DNA from: Sphingobacterium gobiense
GTDB taxonomy: Bacteria > Bacteroidota > Bacteroidia > Sphingobacteriales > Sphingobacteriaceae
Length of the DNA stretch: 64,000 bases
NCBI RefSeq assembly: GCF_002980575.1
Contig: NZ_PVBS01000003.1
Coordinates: forward strand, 62,001-126,000
Direction: 5' to 3'
A program made the translations under genes and the position numbers. Within the stretch, counting starts at the first letter, position 1. The number at the start of each line of letters is the position of its first letter. Under the pieces are notes generated by a model. The model had not been told where the DNA came from, searched no databases, and saw nothing but the letters and a program-made list of their open reading frames with translations. Positions 1 to 9,558 of the stretch are shown here, piece after piece.

Positions 1-1
1 T

Positions 2-958
2 TTATCGAAAATCATTCCTGAACAAACACGGACGCCGCAAAGAAAGCTGTTCAACATACGCCTGGCGATTGGTATAGCGGCCATGTTGGCCGTTGTATTT
101 ACCATCACTTACCTATCGCAACGGCGTGAAAACTTATCTCCTGCAGCAGACCGCGGTATTGCTTCGACTATTATGCCGGGTGGTAACCGGGCGACAATCA
201 CGGTAAATGGACAAGATTTTGAACTGGATACTGATCAAGGGGAACTGGTACTAGGGGCAGATAGTCTTTTTTACGGCGATGGGCAATTATTAACAACCAC
301 CGGTGCGCAGCAATCGGTTCAGGTGAAAACCCCTCTAGGCGGACAATACCAACTTATGTTGGCAGACGGTTCACAGGTATGGCTGAATGCCGGAAGCGAG
401 TTGACATATAATACAGGATTCGGAACAGATAACCGTGCCTTACGTTTAGAAGGAGAAGCTTATTTTGACGTGGTTAAAAATCCCGATCTTCCCTTTACCG
501 TGGAGATCAATGGGCAGCAAGTAGAGGTGTTAGGAACAGCTTTTAACATCAGCGCATATACCGAAGAACCTATGGTGAAGACAACGCTCCAACGGGGATC
601 GTTAGCGGTTGCCAATGATAGTCAAAAGTTGATATTAAAACCCAATCAACAAGCCATCCTGGATAAAGATGCACAGAAAATAGCGACACGCGACGTCAAT
701 GCTGCCAGTATTGTCGCTTGGAAAGACGGCATATTCGATTTCCACGGTATGGATGTGGAAGAATGTATGCGTGTTATTGCACGATGGTATCAGCTGGATA
801 TCGTATACGAAGAAAAAGTTCCTTCCGTCCTGTTAGGCGGTAAAATGAGTAGAGGGGTACGGCTTTCGACTTTTCTCGAGTTTCTGGAAGCGAATTTCGA
901 TATCCATGGCGAAGTGACTACTGACCGAAAATTGATTATCACAAAACATAGCAAATAA
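2..958 (+). CDS. FecR-family anti-sigma factor (5' end cut by window edge)
   Basis: Inner-membrane anti-sigma factor that relays substrate binding at the SusC receptor to an ECF sigma factor. The frame is open to the left edge, so the N-terminal sigma-binding part is missing; an internal ATG at 83 falls inside the transmembrane helix and is not the start. Visible residues 18-39 form one membrane span. After it comes a periplasmic FecR domain with the usual V.TPLGG and LADGSQVWLNAGS signatures, and a C-terminal DUF4974-type domain (visible residues about 240-315, VAWKDGIFDF). The next gene encodes an STN-containing SusC, the normal partner of FecR. An ECF sigma gene is expected just outside the window. 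Confidence 0.93.
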   Translation, partial: LSKIIPEQTRTPQRKLFNIRLAIGIAAMLAVVFTITYLSQRRENLSPAADRGIASTIMPGGNRATITVNGQDFELDTDQGELVLGADSLFYGDGQLLTTTGAQQSVQVKTPLGGQYQLMLADGSQVWLNAGSELTYNTGFGTDNRALRLEGEAYFDVVKNPDLPFTVEINGQQVEVLGTAFNISAYTEEPMVKTTLQRGSLAVANDSQKLILKPNQQAILDKDAQKIATRDVNAASIVAWKDGIFDFHGMDVEECMRVIARWYQLDIVYEEKVPSVLLGGKMSRGVRLSTFLEFLEANFDIHGEVTTDRKLIITKHSK

Positions 959-1087
959 ACGACTTAAAATATAATAAAATGATAAAGCTAACCCGGCGTC
1001 CACCTTAATTTTATAATGAAGACAAACGCAACCGAAAAGATTTAACAAAATGCTATTTTATTAACTATAAACCTCATTCAGTATACT

Positions 1088-4000
1088 ATGACGAATAAAC
1101 AAACCAGGGATGGAGCATATCGGAATCTGCTTGTTTTCTGTAAGATTCTTCCGTTGTTCCTGATCAGCAATTTACCATTGCATGCCGAGACATTCTCACA
1201 GACGCTTTCCTTGAAATCCAAATCTATTAAGTTAGAACAAGTTTTTAAACTGATAGAACAAAAAACCAACTACGTTGTACTTTACAACTATAATGAGTTG
1301 AAAGCTATCAATCCGGTACATGTTGATGTGCACAACGCACAGCTAAAACAGTTCCTAGATGTGGTGCTAAAAGACTTACCGTTAAACTATACCATTGATG
1401 ATAAAACGATCCTGATCAGTAATAAAAAAGTAAACAGATCGCATAGAGCGGTGGAATCAACCAGTCGTAGCGGGACAGAAGAGTCCGTACAGCGCACCAT
1501 TAAAGGAACCGTAATCGATGAAGAAGGGTCGCCGTTATCGGGTGTTACCGTTGCAGAGATAGGTACCACGAATGCCACGTCCACAGGCGGCGAGGGGGAA
1601 TTCGAATTGCAGAGTTCCGCACCACAGGTTACGTTGAGTTTTTCGTTGATGGGATATGAACCTCATCGGGAAACGGTAGGCAGCAGCGGTGTTGTCCGGG
1701 TGACGTTAAGAGCTTCTATGAGTGACCTCGATGAAGTAGTCGTTGTCGGTTTTGGTACGCAGCGAAAAGAAAACCTAACCGGATCGGTGGCTTCCGTAAA
1801 TATGTCCGAAGTAGTCGATAGCCGTCCGATTACATCGCTTTCCGCAGGATTAGCCGGGCAAGCTCCCGGCTTGTATGTCAATCAAGGATCGGGCAGACCG
1901 GGAAATGATGGTGGTACGCTGAGAGTGCGCGGGCAAGGAACACTGAACAACGCCAATCCATTGGTGGTGATTGATGGGGTAGTCGGCGACATGAACCTAA
2001 TCAATCCGCAGGATGTCGAAAGTATATCCGTATTAAAAGACGCGGCATCTGCATCAATCTACGGGTCACGTGCAGCGAACGGTGTTATCCTGATTACGAC
2101 CAAACGTGGTAAGACCGATCAGTTCCGATTGGTATATAATAACTACTTCTCTACGCAGCAGCCTTCCAATACGATCAATACCGTATCCAATTACGCGAAC
2201 TATATGGAATTGATAAACGAAGGTTACAAAAATGGTGATCCGAATGCCAATCCTATTTTTTCGCAGGAAATGATCGATTTATGGCGTGCAAATGAGGGAA
2301 AAGACCCATTAAAGTATCCAAATACAGATTGGGTTGACGAAGTATTTCAACGCAAACTCAGCCAAAACCATAACCTATCGTTTAGTGGTGGAAGTGAAAA
2401 GATAAAATTCTTTGGGTCGTATGGTCTGCTGGATAACCCGGGTATCATTGAGCAAGCAACCTATAAACGGCACAGCGGACGTGTCAATTTGGAAGCAGAT
2501 GTTAAACCTTGGCTAACACTGGGCGCAAACGTGAACGGTGTGGTTTCAAAAACGGACGCGGGAACCGATATCATTACACAGGTTTTTGAATTCGCAGGTG
2601 CAAGTACACCCGGTATGGTGCTACGTGCTCCTGATGGACGTTTTGGATCGGTCAATAACCCTGAAGACGATCCGCAGGCAAATAACGTGTTGCATCGCCT
2701 TTATGGTAGGAAGGGCGACATCAACAAAAACAGGTTGGTATCTCGCTTTTTTGCAAAACTCAAACCCATAGAGGGATTGTCGATTGAGGGATCGTATACC
2801 TATACCTATGATGACGATTTTGTTTACTGGCAACCGCTGTTTAATGATCGTTGGAATTTTTTGTCCAATACCGTGGCTTCAGCTGGAACAGGACGTACTT
2901 CGGTTACCAACGAATCTGTCAAAACATACCGGTATTACATGGACGGTATTGCGCGCTATGAAAACAAAGCAATCGATAACCGCTTAAGTTACGAAGTGAT
3001 GGTCGGTGCTAGCCAGGAATACTATAAAGACGGATGGTTCAGAGCATCTAAACTCGATCTCATCGATCCAAGCCTCTCGGTATTAAATGCGGCAACCATG
3101 GATGCCGCGGCCGCCGGTAACTTGACAGACTGGGCCATGCGTTCGTTCTTCGGTCGGATAAATTTAGCATGGGATGATAAATACCTGTTGGAAGCCAATC
3201 TAAGAACAGACGGTTCGTCGCGGTTTATGACAGGCAAAAGTCGCTGGGGTACATTCCCTTCGGTATCGGCAGGATGGAAGATATCTTCGGAAGACTTCTA
3301 TAATGTAAGCTGGATGCCTAGTTTGAAGATCAGGGGGTCATATGGTGCATTGGGGAATAACGGGACGATTGACACACGATTTAGATATGATGATAAAATC
3401 AATAACTACGAATACCTTACATTATACAATGCGGCAAACTATGTGCTGAACAACCAACTCTTCATCGGGTTTGCTCAAACGGGTTTGAGCAATTCACTCT
3501 TGACCTGGGAAAGTACTTATATTCTCAATGGCGGTATTGACTTCGATTTGTTCAACTATAGCCTAACAGGTTCGATCGATGTTTTTAACAAAGTGACCAA
3601 TAATATTCTGATCGATCTTCCGGCGCCATTGGTGGTCGGGGATGCGACGATTCCACGTACTAATGCTGCAAAAGTCAGAAATTCCGGCGTAGAACTTAAC
3701 CTGAACTACCGCGGCACAATTAAAGATGATTTCCGATACAATATTGGCGGAAACTTTACCTTTATCGATAACAAAGTCTTGAAGTTCAAAGGCGAGGACA
3801 GGGCGATAAATGGCGCAAACCTTATTCAAGAAGGCTATGCTATTAACACACAGTATATCCTGTTGGCCGATCGTATCGTGCAAACCGAAGCGGATATGCA
3901 ATTGGTACAGCAGATGGTAGACAATGCACCTATCAATCCCGATACGGGTAATCCGATGAATCCCTTTGCCGCTTATGGTAGACCTGTACAAGGTGATTTG

Positions 4001-4540
4001 TTATATAAGGATGTCAATGGTGACGGTGTGATTAACGACGACGACCGGGTGCCGGTAGGCAATGGGACTGCACCTCGCATCACCTTTGGTTTCAATCTCG
4101 GCTTGGATTATAAAGGATTTGACTTTTCGATGTTGTTGCAAGGTAACGCCGGAAATAAAGTCGTATGGACTGACAATTACTTCACACCAAACGTGCGGTG
4201 GGGATATCAGATTAATCAAGATATAGCCGATGGCAGATGGGTAGAAGGCGAAACCGATGCGAAGTATCCGCGCTTGTTGCCCTATACCGATACACGGAAT
4301 ATCCGCAATAGTGATTTCTGGTTACAGAATAAATCATTTTTGCGTGTAAAGAATATCCAACTTGGCTATACCTTGCCGAATAGCATAACGGAGCGTTTTG
4401 CTGTCCAAAACCTTCGTGTTTTCGGATCGCTGGAAAACTTCTGGACACTCACCAATTACATGGGGTTCGACCCGGAAGTTAGTGGAACGCAGTACCCAAC
4501 GATGAAACAAGCGGTATTTGGTTTAAGTCTTACTTTTTAA
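1088..4540 (+). CDS. SusC/RagA-type TonB-dependent receptor with STN signalling domain (PUL1)
   Basis: Outer-membrane importer for glycan fragments, working with the SusD lipoprotein that follows 10 nt downstream. The 1150 residues contain a signal peptide (about 1-33), an STN domain (about 34-112) that contacts the periplasmic FecR domain, a carboxypeptidase-regulatory-like domain (about 134-210, beginning KGTVIDEEG), the conserved DEVVVVGFG stretch leading into the plug, the plug itself (VIDGVVGD, YGSRAANGVI) and a 22-strand barrel ending in aromatic Phe. The STN domain plus the upstream FecR gene indicate sigma/anti-sigma control. It differs from the second SusC of the window, which has no STN domain. 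The glycan is not determined by the sequence; the downstream lyase and GH88 point to a uronic-acid polymer. Confidence 0.96.
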   Translation: MTNKQTRDGAYRNLLVFCKILPLFLISNLPLHAETFSQTLSLKSKSIKLEQVFKLIEQKTNYVVLYNYNELKAINPVHVDVHNAQLKQFLDVVLKDLPLNYTIDDKTILISNKKVNRSHRAVESTSRSGTEESVQRTIKGTVIDEEGSPLSGVTVAEIGTTNATSTGGEGEFELQSSAPQVTLSFSLMGYEPHRETVGSSGVVRVTLRASMSDLDEVVVVGFGTQRKENLTGSVASVNMSEVVDSRPITSLSAGLAGQAPGLYVNQGSGRPGNDGGTLRVRGQGTLNNANPLVVIDGVVGDMNLINPQDVESISVLKDAASASIYGSRAANGVILITTKRGKTDQFRLVYNNYFSTQQPSNTINTVSNYANYMELINEGYKNGDPNANPIFSQEMIDLWRANEGKDPLKYPNTDWVDEVFQRKLSQNHNLSFSGGSEKIKFFGSYGLLDNPGIIEQATYKRHSGRVNLEADVKPWLTLGANVNGVVSKTDAGTDIITQVFEFAGASTPGMVLRAPDGRFGSVNNPEDDPQANNVLHRLYGRKGDINKNRLVSRFFAKLKPIEGLSIEGSYTYTYDDDFVYWQPLFNDRWNFLSNTVASAGTGRTSVTNESVKTYRYYMDGIARYENKAIDNRLSYEVMVGASQEYYKDGWFRASKLDLIDPSLSVLNAATMDAAAAGNLTDWAMRSFFGRINLAWDDKYLLEANLRTDGSSRFMTGKSRWGTFPSVSAGWKISSEDFYNVSWMPSLKIRGSYGALGNNGTIDTRFRYDDKINNYEYLTLYNAANYVLNNQLFIGFAQTGLSNSLLTWESTYILNGGIDFDLFNYSLTGSIDVFNKVTNNILIDLPAPLVVGDATIPRTNAAKVRNSGVELNLNYRGTIKDDFRYNIGGNFTFIDNKVLKFKGEDRAINGANLIQEGYAINTQYILLADRIVQTEADMQLVQQMVDNAPINPDTGNPMNPFAAYGRPVQGDLLYKDVNGDGVINDDDRVPVGNGTAPRITFGFNLGLDYKGFDFSMLLQGNAGNKVVWTDNYFTPNVRWGYQINQDIADGRWVEGETDAKYPRLLPYTDTRNIRNSDFWLQNKSFLRVKNIQLGYTLPNSITERFAVQNLRVFGSLENFWTLTNYMGFDPEVSGTQYPTMKQAVFGLSLTF

Positions 4541-4550
4541 ACGATTAGAG

Positions 4551-6257
4551 ATGAAAAAATATTCGATATTATTATTAGGATGTTTAGCTTTTAGCTCCTG
4601 TTATAAGCTGGATACCGTCCCTTATGATAGGGTCAATGCGACCACATTCTGGCAAACGGAGGAACACGCCTTGGCCGGGGTATTGGGGTGCTATAATGCG
4701 CTAAAGAAAAACAATGTGTTCGGTCTGCAGTTCGCTTATGATAACCTCACCGATGTCGGAATGGGGTATGATCCCGTAGGTTTTGGTGACGTGATCGCAG
4801 GGACGTTTACCGATCGTTCGAGCGGAATAGTGGACCGATGGAAATCGGGGTTCGATTTGATCCAGCGTTGTAACCATGCTATTGCGCAGATACAACAAAT
4901 AGGGGCATTGGAAGAAGGGAAGAAAAAGGTGTTCATCGGAGAGGCTAAATTCCTACGGGCACTAGTATATTTTCAATTGACCAATTTATACGGGGCATTA
5001 CCGTTATATAACGAAAGTGTCGATATCAACCGCGACTATGCTGAACTAAGGAATCCACGCTCGTCAGTTGCCGATGTAATGAAGTTTATCCGGGATGATC
5101 TTCAATTTGCGGTTACAAATCTGCCGGTTTCTTATGATGCAGCGCATACCGGCCGGGTAACGAAAGGGGCTGCCTACGCCCTTCGTGGAAAAGTGGAACT
5201 GTATAATAAGAACTGGGGTGCGGCCATCGCTGATTTTGAAGAAATTGTACAGAACAAGAGCAACAATTATGGCTACTCTTTAGCGGATGATTATGCTTCC
5301 TTGTTCACGATGGAAGGGGATAATCAACCCGAAATGATTTTTGCTATCCAGAATATGGGCGGAACGGGTTTTGACTACGGTATGCCGATGGCCAAATATA
5401 TGGGGACACGTTCAACATTTGGCAGCTGCTGGAACAACAGTATGCCGAGTACCCGTCTTGGAGACAGTTATGAGAACAAAGATGGCTCTCCGTTCAACTG
5501 GAACGATCACTTCCCGAATTACAACGAAAACAACGAAGTGAAAAAGCAAGCGATGGTGTCTACGCTAAGTAATGGGCAGCTCAACCACGTCCCAGATACG
5601 ACAAAGCTATTGGATATATACCGGCATAGGGACCCGCGTATGATGCAGACGCTGATTGTGCCTTATTCATTTTATTTGGGATGGAATGCCAATGCGCCAC
5701 GCCAGATGCAGCTTGTTCTGGCTACCGGTGCGAACGAAAACTTCGGGCAGATCCGTAACAACAGAGGTTGGATGACGTATTTATGGCGTAAATTTGTGCC
5801 TGAAGAGAATATGAATGGCGCGCTGACCAATAGAGAGCATGTACCTATTAATTTTCCATTGATCCGCTATGCGGATGTGTTGCTGATGCTTGCCGAAGCC
5901 TATAATGAAGACAATAAGCTGGCGCAGGCCATTACTGAACTGAATAAAGTACGGGAACGTTCGGATATGCCGGGATTAAACAGCGGAAATCCTTATCTTG
6001 CGGTTGCTGATAAAGAACAAATGCGTAAACGTATCAGCCACGAACGTAAGGTAGAACTTGCAGGGGAAGGTCTTCGCTATTTCGATCTGAAACGTTGGGA
6101 ACAACTGGCAGAAGTGTCTAATGCGTTCATTGAAAAAAGTATTGTGGGAGATAATCTAGTGACCAGACAGTATCAAGACAGACATAAAATATGGCCAATT
6201 CCGGGACAGGAGATAGAAATCAACCCGGCGTTGGAACAAAATAACGAATGGAAATGA
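4551..6257 (+). CDS. SusD/RagB-family glycan-binding lipoprotein (PUL1)
   Basis: Surface lipoprotein that caps the SusC barrel and captures oligosaccharides. A short signal peptide ends in a lipobox with Cys17 (FSSC). The N-terminal TPR-like region includes the family pattern EAKFLRALVYFQLTNLYG, and the C-terminal part has the usual RYADVLLMLAEAYNE and ISHERKVELAGEGLRYFDLKRW signatures. The length (568 aa) is typical. It lies 10 nt after susC and overlaps the lyase gene, so the three are one transcription unit. Confidence 0.96.
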   Translation: MKKYSILLLGCLAFSSCYKLDTVPYDRVNATTFWQTEEHALAGVLGCYNALKKNNVFGLQFAYDNLTDVGMGYDPVGFGDVIAGTFTDRSSGIVDRWKSGFDLIQRCNHAIAQIQQIGALEEGKKKVFIGEAKFLRALVYFQLTNLYGALPLYNESVDINRDYAELRNPRSSVADVMKFIRDDLQFAVTNLPVSYDAAHTGRVTKGAAYALRGKVELYNKNWGAAIADFEEIVQNKSNNYGYSLADDYASLFTMEGDNQPEMIFAIQNMGGTGFDYGMPMAKYMGTRSTFGSCWNNSMPSTRLGDSYENKDGSPFNWNDHFPNYNENNEVKKQAMVSTLSNGQLNHVPDTTKLLDIYRHRDPRMMQTLIVPYSFYLGWNANAPRQMQLVLATGANENFGQIRNNRGWMTYLWRKFVPEENMNGALTNREHVPINFPLIRYADVLLMLAEAYNEDNKLAQAITELNKVRERSDMPGLNSGNPYLAVADKEQMRKRISHERKVELAGEGLRYFDLKRWEQLAEVSNAFIEKSIVGDNLVTRQYQDRHKIWPIPGQEIEINPALEQNNEWK

Positions 6258-8164
6258 TGAAACAGGGTATTATAATCTTATTGTTTAACATCTTTGGTCT
6301 GCATTTTACGCAGGCCAGAGACGTTGACTTATTGACCAAAAACTATACGATAGATGACGTGCAGCAATACTTGGCAACGGGTAACGGCTGGGTTGCCTAT
6401 CCGGACTACAGCGACCGCACGGGATGGAAACAGTTGACAGCGCCGTTCTACGAGCAACTCCTGAAAGAGGGTGACAAGTATCTGGATTACGAGTGGCAAG
6501 TCGTAAAAGCAACGGATTATCTGGAATATGAGCGGTCTGGTTCGCGTGTCATTATGGAAAAGCCCCTCAATGAGAATATCAAAGCACTCACGGGTTTAGT
6601 GATGGCCGAACTGGCAGAAGGTAAGGGGCGATACCTGGATCAGATTATCAACGGTTCGTGGTACGTAACCGAAATCAGTACTTGGTCACTATCAGCTCAT
6701 CTACCGGCGTTTCAGTCGTCCAAACGTACACTTCCGCAGCAAGGTACGCATGTGTTCGATTTGATGGCAGGTGATTTAGGCTCCCTGATGTCGTGGATAT
6801 ATTATTTCCTGCAACCGGAGTTCGATAAGGTAAACCCGGCTATTAGTGAACGCATTAAGCTGAATGTACAAGAACGTGTCATCGAACCTTATCTAACCCG
6901 TAACGATATGTGGTGGCAGGCATTGGATATCGACGAAGGCCAGCTCGTAAACAACTGGAATCCTTGGTGTAATTTTAATGTGTTGACTGCGCTTTTGTTA
7001 GTGGAAGGCGATACCGGTAAGAAATTACAGGGTGTTTATAAGACAATGACATCGGTGGATCAGTTTATCAATTATGTAAAAGCTGATGGCGCCTGCGAAG
7101 AAGGTCCCTCTTATTGGGGGCATGCTGCCGGCAAACTTTATGATTACCTCAAGTTGCTGTCGTATGCCACGAATAATAAGGTTTCCATCTTTGAGCATCC
7201 CATCGTAAAAAACATGGGAGAATATATTTCCCAGTCCTATATTGGCGGAGATCGTTGGGTAGTCAACTTCGCTGATGCCTCCGCCAAAGGCGGCGGAGAT
7301 CCGTTGTTGATTTTCCGGTATGGCCAAGATGTGCACAGTATGGAAATGATGCAATTCGCAAAATACCTCACCGAACAAAGATCGTCTTTCAACGTGATTG
7401 AAGGAAGAGATGCTTTCCGCACACTGGAAAACTTTTTGTGTTATCCGACCTTCCAGAAGCAGCAAGCACAGCTTCCCCAAAATACCTCTAAGTGGTATCC
7501 CGAAACCGAGTTTCTCTACCTCAAAGATAAAAATACCTTTTTCGCGGCGAAAGGTGGGTATAATAACGAAAGCCATAATCACAACGATATCGGCAGTTTT
7601 ATTTTATATAAAGAAGGGAAGCCGTTATTTATCGATGCCGGTGTAGGAACGTATACTAAGAAGACCTTCAGTAAAGAACGTTACGATATCTGGACAATGC
7701 AGAGCGGCTATCATAACCTTCCACAGATTAATGGACACGATCAGCGTTTCGGCGCTTCTTATAAATCTAGCGATGTCTCCTTTGATCCAAAGAAACTTGT
7801 TTTTAAACTGGATATTGCAACGGCTTATCCGGTCGAAGCGCAAATAAAAAGATGGGTACGCTCCTATGAAATGAAAGATGGTATATTGTTTATTCATGAC
7901 GATTTCAATCTAAAACAGGCCAATAGTCCAAATATGGTTCATTTTATGGTCGCGGAAAATCCTGTTATTTCAAACGGAAGAATATCTTTAGGAAATGGAG
8001 AGCATGCATTGACATTTGATGTCAACGAATTCGAAGCTTCGATTGATACTATAGAACAAGATGATCCGCGCTTGAGTAAAGTGTGGGGTCAGTACCTATA
8101 TCGGATAAATCTAAAAGCAAAAAATACGCAGCGAAAAGGCAGCTATACCTTTACCATTAAATAA
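6254..8164 (+). CDS. Heparinase II/III-superfamily polysaccharide lyase (PUL1)
   Basis: Predicted secreted or periplasmic lyase that cleaves uronic-acid-containing polysaccharide by beta-elimination. The start at 6254 gives an ATGA overlap with the susD stop and a clean signal peptide (MMKQGIIILLFNIFG...); an ATG at 6248 is also possible. The N-terminal two thirds look like the (alpha/alpha) toroid, with NNWNPWCNFN (about 235-244) and EEGPSYWGH (284-292) as likely active-site strips. The C-terminal beta-sheet domain starts around ESHNHND (441-447) and holds FIDAGVGTYT (461-470) and HNLPQINGHDQ (489-499), all characteristic of heparinase II/III-like enzymes. Family assignment among PL12, PL15, PL21 and PL33 cannot be settled by eye, and it lacks close resemblance to heparinase III as I recall it. 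The GH88 gene 22 nt downstream fits processing of unsaturated products. Confidence 0.85.
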   Translation: MMKQGIIILLFNIFGLHFTQARDVDLLTKNYTIDDVQQYLATGNGWVAYPDYSDRTGWKQLTAPFYEQLLKEGDKYLDYEWQVVKATDYLEYERSGSRVIMEKPLNENIKALTGLVMAELAEGKGRYLDQIINGSWYVTEISTWSLSAHLPAFQSSKRTLPQQGTHVFDLMAGDLGSLMSWIYYFLQPEFDKVNPAISERIKLNVQERVIEPYLTRNDMWWQALDIDEGQLVNNWNPWCNFNVLTALLLVEGDTGKKLQGVYKTMTSVDQFINYVKADGACEEGPSYWGHAAGKLYDYLKLLSYATNNKVSIFEHPIVKNMGEYISQSYIGGDRWVVNFADASAKGGGDPLLIFRYGQDVHSMEMMQFAKYLTEQRSSFNVIEGRDAFRTLENFLCYPTFQKQQAQLPQNTSKWYPETEFLYLKDKNTFFAAKGGYNNESHNHNDIGSFILYKEGKPLFIDAGVGTYTKKTFSKERYDIWTMQSGYHNLPQINGHDQRFGASYKSSDVSFDPKKLVFKLDIATAYPVEAQIKRWVRSYEMKDGILFIHDDFNLKQANSPNMVHFMVAENPVISNGRISLGNGEHALTFDVNEFEASIDTIEQDDPRLSKVWGQYLYRINLKAKNTQRKGSYTFTIK

Positions 8165-8186
8165 GGGATTATTGACATAATAAAGT

Positions 8187-9464
8187 ATGAACAACATAAA
8201 GAAAAACTATAAAGTTGGAAACCAGCTAGTGTTGGTTTTAGGATTAGGAATATCCTTGATTGGCTGTCAGCCAAACGAAAAGAAAAAGGCGAATTTTATA
8301 GATACAAGTTTTGCTGCTGCGGAAGAACAATATAAAATGCTTAGCGCCGCAGGGGAACGTATCCAGGCTTTTCCGCGCACGTTAGATAAAGATGGAAATA
8401 TAATTGGTACAGATGAATGGGATTGGACAGGAGGCTTCTTTCCAGGAGCATTATGGTATATCTATGAACACACGCAAAATGAAGAGATAAAAACAGATGC
8501 GATCAAATGGACGGAAGCGCTCGAAGCGGCAAAAGATCTCGATCAGCACCATGACATTGGTTTTGTGATGTATTGTCCGTATGGCAATGCCATACGTTTT
8601 TTAGATGATGAACAGAAAGTGAAACAGTATAAGGATATTTTAATTCACTCCTCTGAAACAGCGTTAAAACGCTATGATCCGAAAGTGGGCCTTATCAAAT
8701 CATGGAATGAAAAAGCATCATGGGATGGCGAGACTTTGTGGAGATATCCGGTTATTATCGATAATATGATGAACTTGGAGATGTTATGCTATGTGTCGGA
8801 TCTTACCGGAAACCCTAAATATAGGGAAGTGGCTGTCAGCCACGCTACCAAGACCATGGAAAACCATTTTCGGGATGATTATAGCACGTACCACGTGGTG
8901 GACTATGATAGTGTCGGCAACGCGATCCATCAACAAACGAATCAGGGCTATGCGGATAATTCGACATGGTCGAGAGGGCAGGCATGGGCCATCTATGGCT
9001 TTACCATGATGTACCGTCAAACAAAAAATCCGGCTTTTTTGGAGACGGCACAACGCGCAGCAGATTTCTACATCAACCATCCAAATCTTCCGGAAGATAA
9101 AATTCCCTATTGGGATTTTAATGCCCAGCAGAGTGGATATAAATCGGATGTCGACTTTTCTTCCCGGAAGTTAGATTATATCCCCCGAGACGCTTCTGCG
9201 GCAGCCATTACCGCCTCAGCACTTCTTGAACTTGGACAATTTACCGATGGAGAGCAGGGCAAAAATTATATCGATTTTGCTAAGCAGACGTTGGCAACCT
9301 TGTCTGGACCGGCATATTTTGCTGAGAAGGGAACCAATGGTGGGTTTTTATTACAGCATTGTGTCGGGAGTTTGCCGCACAATTCGGAGGTCGACGTACC
9401 GTTAATTTATGCGGATTATTACTATCTGGAAGGACTGTACCGATTGAAAACATATGGGGAGTAA
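8187..9464 (+). CDS. GH88 unsaturated glucuronyl hydrolase, lipoprotein (PUL1)
   Basis: Removes the 4,5-unsaturated uronic acid left at the non-reducing end by a polysaccharide lyase, through hydration of the double bond. The N-terminus carries a lipobox with Cys27 (LIGC), so it is membrane-anchored and probably periplasmic. The fold is an (alpha/alpha)6 barrel. The GH88 acid/base pair is visible as Asp123 in HHDIGF and Asp192 in VIIDNMMN, matching Asp88 and Asp149 of the Bacillus GL1 enzyme; the WSRGQAWAIYG strip (261-271) is also typical. It is the last gene of PUL1. GH105 is related but has different motif spacing; GH88 fits better. Confidence 0.93.
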   Translation: MNNIKKNYKVGNQLVLVLGLGISLIGCQPNEKKKANFIDTSFAAAEEQYKMLSAAGERIQAFPRTLDKDGNIIGTDEWDWTGGFFPGALWYIYEHTQNEEIKTDAIKWTEALEAAKDLDQHHDIGFVMYCPYGNAIRFLDDEQKVKQYKDILIHSSETALKRYDPKVGLIKSWNEKASWDGETLWRYPVIIDNMMNLEMLCYVSDLTGNPKYREVAVSHATKTMENHFRDDYSTYHVVDYDSVGNAIHQQTNQGYADNSTWSRGQAWAIYGFTMMYRQTKNPAFLETAQRAADFYINHPNLPEDKIPYWDFNAQQSGYKSDVDFSSRKLDYIPRDASAAAITASALLELGQFTDGEQGKNYIDFAKQTLATLSGPAYFAEKGTNGGFLLQHCVGSLPHNSEVDVPLIYADYYYLEGLYRLKTYGE

Positions 9465-9558
9465 TTAATAACAACGAATTACTCATGGTGATTTTTTTAC
9501 ATTTACGCATCCGATTGTAGAACATTTTTTCTAAGTTTAGCCAAAGCCAGTACTTTTT

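Noticed and set aside
1081-1086. GTATAC just before the PUL1 susC start, a possible fourth GntR operator
   Set aside because: The flanks read AGTATACT, not TTGTATACAA, and the locus has FecR-type regulation.
3563-3991. 142-codon open frame antisense to susC of PUL1
   Set aside because: It is a shadow of the receptor barrel with no recognisable feature.
7025-7582. 185-codon open frame on the minus strand inside the PUL1 lyase gene
   Set aside because: It is antisense to a well-supported gene, has no family likeness and no promoter.
9459-9498. Possible terminator after the GH88 gene (GAGTAATT/AATTACTC stem)
   Set aside because: The stem is only 8 bp and AT-rich, and the T run starts eight bases after it, so it is too weak to list.
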